Below, piece by piece: positions 24,505 to 25,298 of a DNA stretch of 25,298 nucleotides. Positions within the stretch are counted from its first letter, which is position 1; each line of letters opens with the position of its first letter. Source of the stretch: Methanoculleus marisnigri (GTDB lineage: Archaea > Halobacteriota > Methanomicrobia > Methanomicrobiales > Methanoculleaceae); the NCBI GenBank assembly GCA_002503885.1, contig DASQ01000114.1, forward strand, positions 759 through 26,056, in the 5' to 3' direction. Position numbers and translations under genes: made by a program. The notes below the pieces were generated by a model. The model saw only the letters and a list, made by a program, of their open reading frames with translations, had not been told where the DNA came from and ran no database searches.

Positions 24505-24633
24505 CTACCGGGGAAGGTCCAGCATCCGCCGGATTGCCGTCCGCGCCCGGACGGCGGTCTCCTCCGGGACCGTCACCCGCGGATTGAGCCGCTCGAGGGC
24601 CGCAAGCACCTTTGCGAGATCGGTCTTCTTCAT
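24505..24633 (-). pseudogene. nadA: 3' remnant of quinolinate synthase (nadA)
   Basis: The minus strand reads MKKTDLAKVLAALERLNPRV, then TVPEETAVRARTAIRRMLDL, then a stop at 24505. This matches the extreme C-terminus of NadA, where the last Fe-S cysteine motif CPNMKK is followed by a helix and the A/RMLDL end. In the open frame the residues before the first Met belong to a hairpin-bearing insertion rather than to NadA, so the gene is cut just upstream of the MKK. It ends 8 bases from the convergent cysE. The body of the gene is not in the window; it may lie beyond the inserted element or be lost. Confidence 0.65.
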
Positions 24634-24641
24634 AAAAATCA

Positions 24642-24679
24642 GGCAGGAGACCCCCGGTTTCAACCGGGGGAGGAATGCC
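24642..24679 (+). repeat. hairpin 1 of the IS605-like region
   Basis: CCCCCGGTT (24651-24659) pairs with AACCGGGGG (24662-24670). Around it GGCA (24642-24645) pairs with TGCC (24676-24679), and AGGAA follows the stem. The layout matches hairpin 2 and resembles the hairpin at TnpB-element ends. Confidence 0.65.
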
Positions 24680-24815
24680 GTCTGCCTGTCCCAGTATACT
24701 GTTGTGTTTTCCAGGTAATATAGGTTAGGAGGGTACAATCTTCCCCCTTTACACTCTGAGTCACCCCCTTCCCGGTGACCGCGCCATGTAATGATAACTT
24801 TCCTTTCACCTCGTC

Positions 24816-24857
24816 GGGCAAGGAGGCCCCCTGCGCAAGCGGGGGGAGGAATTGCCC
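24816..24857 (+). repeat. hairpin 2 of the IS605-like region
   Basis: GGGCAA (24816-24821) and TTGCCC (24852-24857) form an outer stem. Inside, CCCCC-T-GC, loop GCAA and GC-GGGGG form a bulged inner stem, followed by AGGAA (24847-24851). It shares its plan and AGGAAtTGCC tail with hairpin 1, about 175 bases away in the same orientation. Confidence 0.65.
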
Positions 24858-24929
24858 ACATCAAGCCCCGTACACGTTCGCCCCGCGGGAGTTATCGTAT
24901 AGACAGATGAGCCCCCAAGATAAGAGGTA

Positions 24930-25298
24930 ATGGCATTGCGAGTCGTCAGCAACTATCTGCGCCTTCCCCAGAAGACGTTCTGGATCCTCGACACGCTCGC
25001 GTACCATGCAAAAAACATGTACAATGTAGGACTGTACAACGTCCGGCAGCACTATGCGACGCACCGGGAGAACCGTCAGATCCTTCTGGGCCTCCGGCCG
25101 GATCTCACCTCGGGGGTTGACATCCTGGTCGGATCCTACCTCCCGTTTACCCGGAAGAAGGACTTCCCCTACAAAGAGTGCAGCACCTACGTGCAGTCAA
25201 AGCCGAACGAAAACTACGGATTGCTGCACAGCGACACCGCTCAGCAGACCCTCAAGTCCGTTGAAGAGGCGTACAAAGGGTATTTTGAGCTGCTAAAA
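24930..25298 (+). CDS. tnpB: TnpB (IS605 OrfB), N-terminal part, runs off the window
   Basis: An open frame without a stop runs from ATG 24930 to the window edge, 123 codons. It reads MALRVVSNYLRLPQKTFWIL, AKNMYNVGLYNVRQHYATHR, KECSTYVQSKPNENYGLLHS and TAQQTLKSVEEAYKGYFELL. The pattern of AxNxYNxxLYxxRQ, then NENYxLLxSxxAQQTLKxVxxAYKxxFxLL is the N-terminal recognition part of TnpB, the RNA-guided nuclease of IS200/IS605 elements and ancestor of Cas12. The RuvC-like catalytic domain and zinc finger would lie beyond the window. AGAGGT lies just before the ATG. Whether the gene is intact cannot be judged. Confidence 0.85.
   Translation, partial: MALRVVSNYLRLPQKTFWILDTLAYHAKNMYNVGLYNVRQHYATHRENRQILLGLRPDLTSGVDILVGSYLPFTRKKDFPYKECSTYVQSKPNENYGLLHSDTAQQTLKSVEEAYKGYFELLK

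Larger units (their letters stand above)
24634..25298 (+). mobile_element. IS200/IS605-type element (TnpB-bearing), left part
   Basis: The unit begins at the nadA break and continues past the window end. It contains about 295 bases without a gene (24634-24929), carrying two GC-rich hairpins, followed by tnpB. Hairpins close to the ends and no TnpA gene before tnpB fit the IS1341-like, tnpB-only branch. The exact left tip cannot be fixed here; IS605 elements make no target duplication. It is possible that the first hairpin belongs to an older decayed copy and only the part after 24858 is the present element. Confidence 0.6.

Noticed and set aside
24505..24864. 119-codon frame on the minus strand as one gene
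   Set aside because: Its first two thirds read across the two IS hairpins; only the last 42 codons look like a real protein (NadA end).
1..25298. CRISPR array
   Set aside because: No run of regularly spaced direct repeats was seen; the only repeated signals are the twin operator palindromes and the two IS hairpins.

Overview
The window looks like the chromosome of a methanogenic archaeon, most likely a Methanomicrobiales member close to Methanoculleus. This is inferred from gene content (a Sep-tRNA:Cys-tRNA synthase, the methanogen-conserved DUF1890/DUF1894 pair, an archaeal ThiI), from BRE/TATA-type promoters, and from the GC-rich coding style outside the island described below. I read this from the sequence; no database search was run.

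Region 1 (1-4520) holds unrelated housekeeping or accessory genes: a CGGC-domain protein, a membrane-anchored histidine kinase, a RibD/DHFR-like reductase broken by a one-base frameshift, an HD-domain dNTPase-like hydrolase and a small lipoprotein.

Region 2 (4524-13995, all minus strand) is a compact, visibly more AT-rich defence island. In transcription order it encodes a DNA cytosine-C5 methyltransferase, a MORC-type GHKL ATPase, a Z1 superfamily-2 helicase, a PD-(D/E)XK (DUF4420-like) nuclease, an AIPR-family protein and a HhH-GPD DNA glycosylase of the T:G-mismatch (Mig) type. From the Z1 gene to the AIPR gene the frames overlap by a few bases. I read it as a MORC/Z1/AIPR restriction-modification system in which a mismatch glycosylase takes the place often held by a Vsr endonuclease, repairing T:G pairs left by 5-methylcytosine deamination. 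Beside its promoter side lies the 3' stump of a DUF3427 helicase gene (14134-14436), which marks a junction.

Region 3 (14454-16284) has an alpha/beta-hydrolase (lipase-like), a small alanine-rich protein on the opposite strand and a small membrane protein.

Region 4 (16390-24496) is the metabolic highlight. A TATA promoter with two copies of a palindrome centred on ACAATTGT precedes tRNA-Cys(GCA). Only 12 nt after the tRNA comes the start codon of SepCysS, the enzyme that makes Cys on Sep-tRNA-Cys. A tightly packed run follows: an O-acetylhomoserine sulfhydrylase-like PLP enzyme, MetX with CBS domains, DUF1890, DUF1894, ThiI, CysK, and a serine acetyltransferase fused to a DUF59/MIP18 domain. 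One probable transcription unit therefore combines tRNA-dependent cysteine synthesis, free cysteine synthesis from O-acetylserine, homocysteine synthesis and tRNA thiolation.

Region 5 (24505-25298) contains the last ~42 codons of a nadA-like gene cut off by an IS200/IS605-type insertion. The insertion carries two similar hairpins and the first 123 codons of a TnpB that runs off the window.
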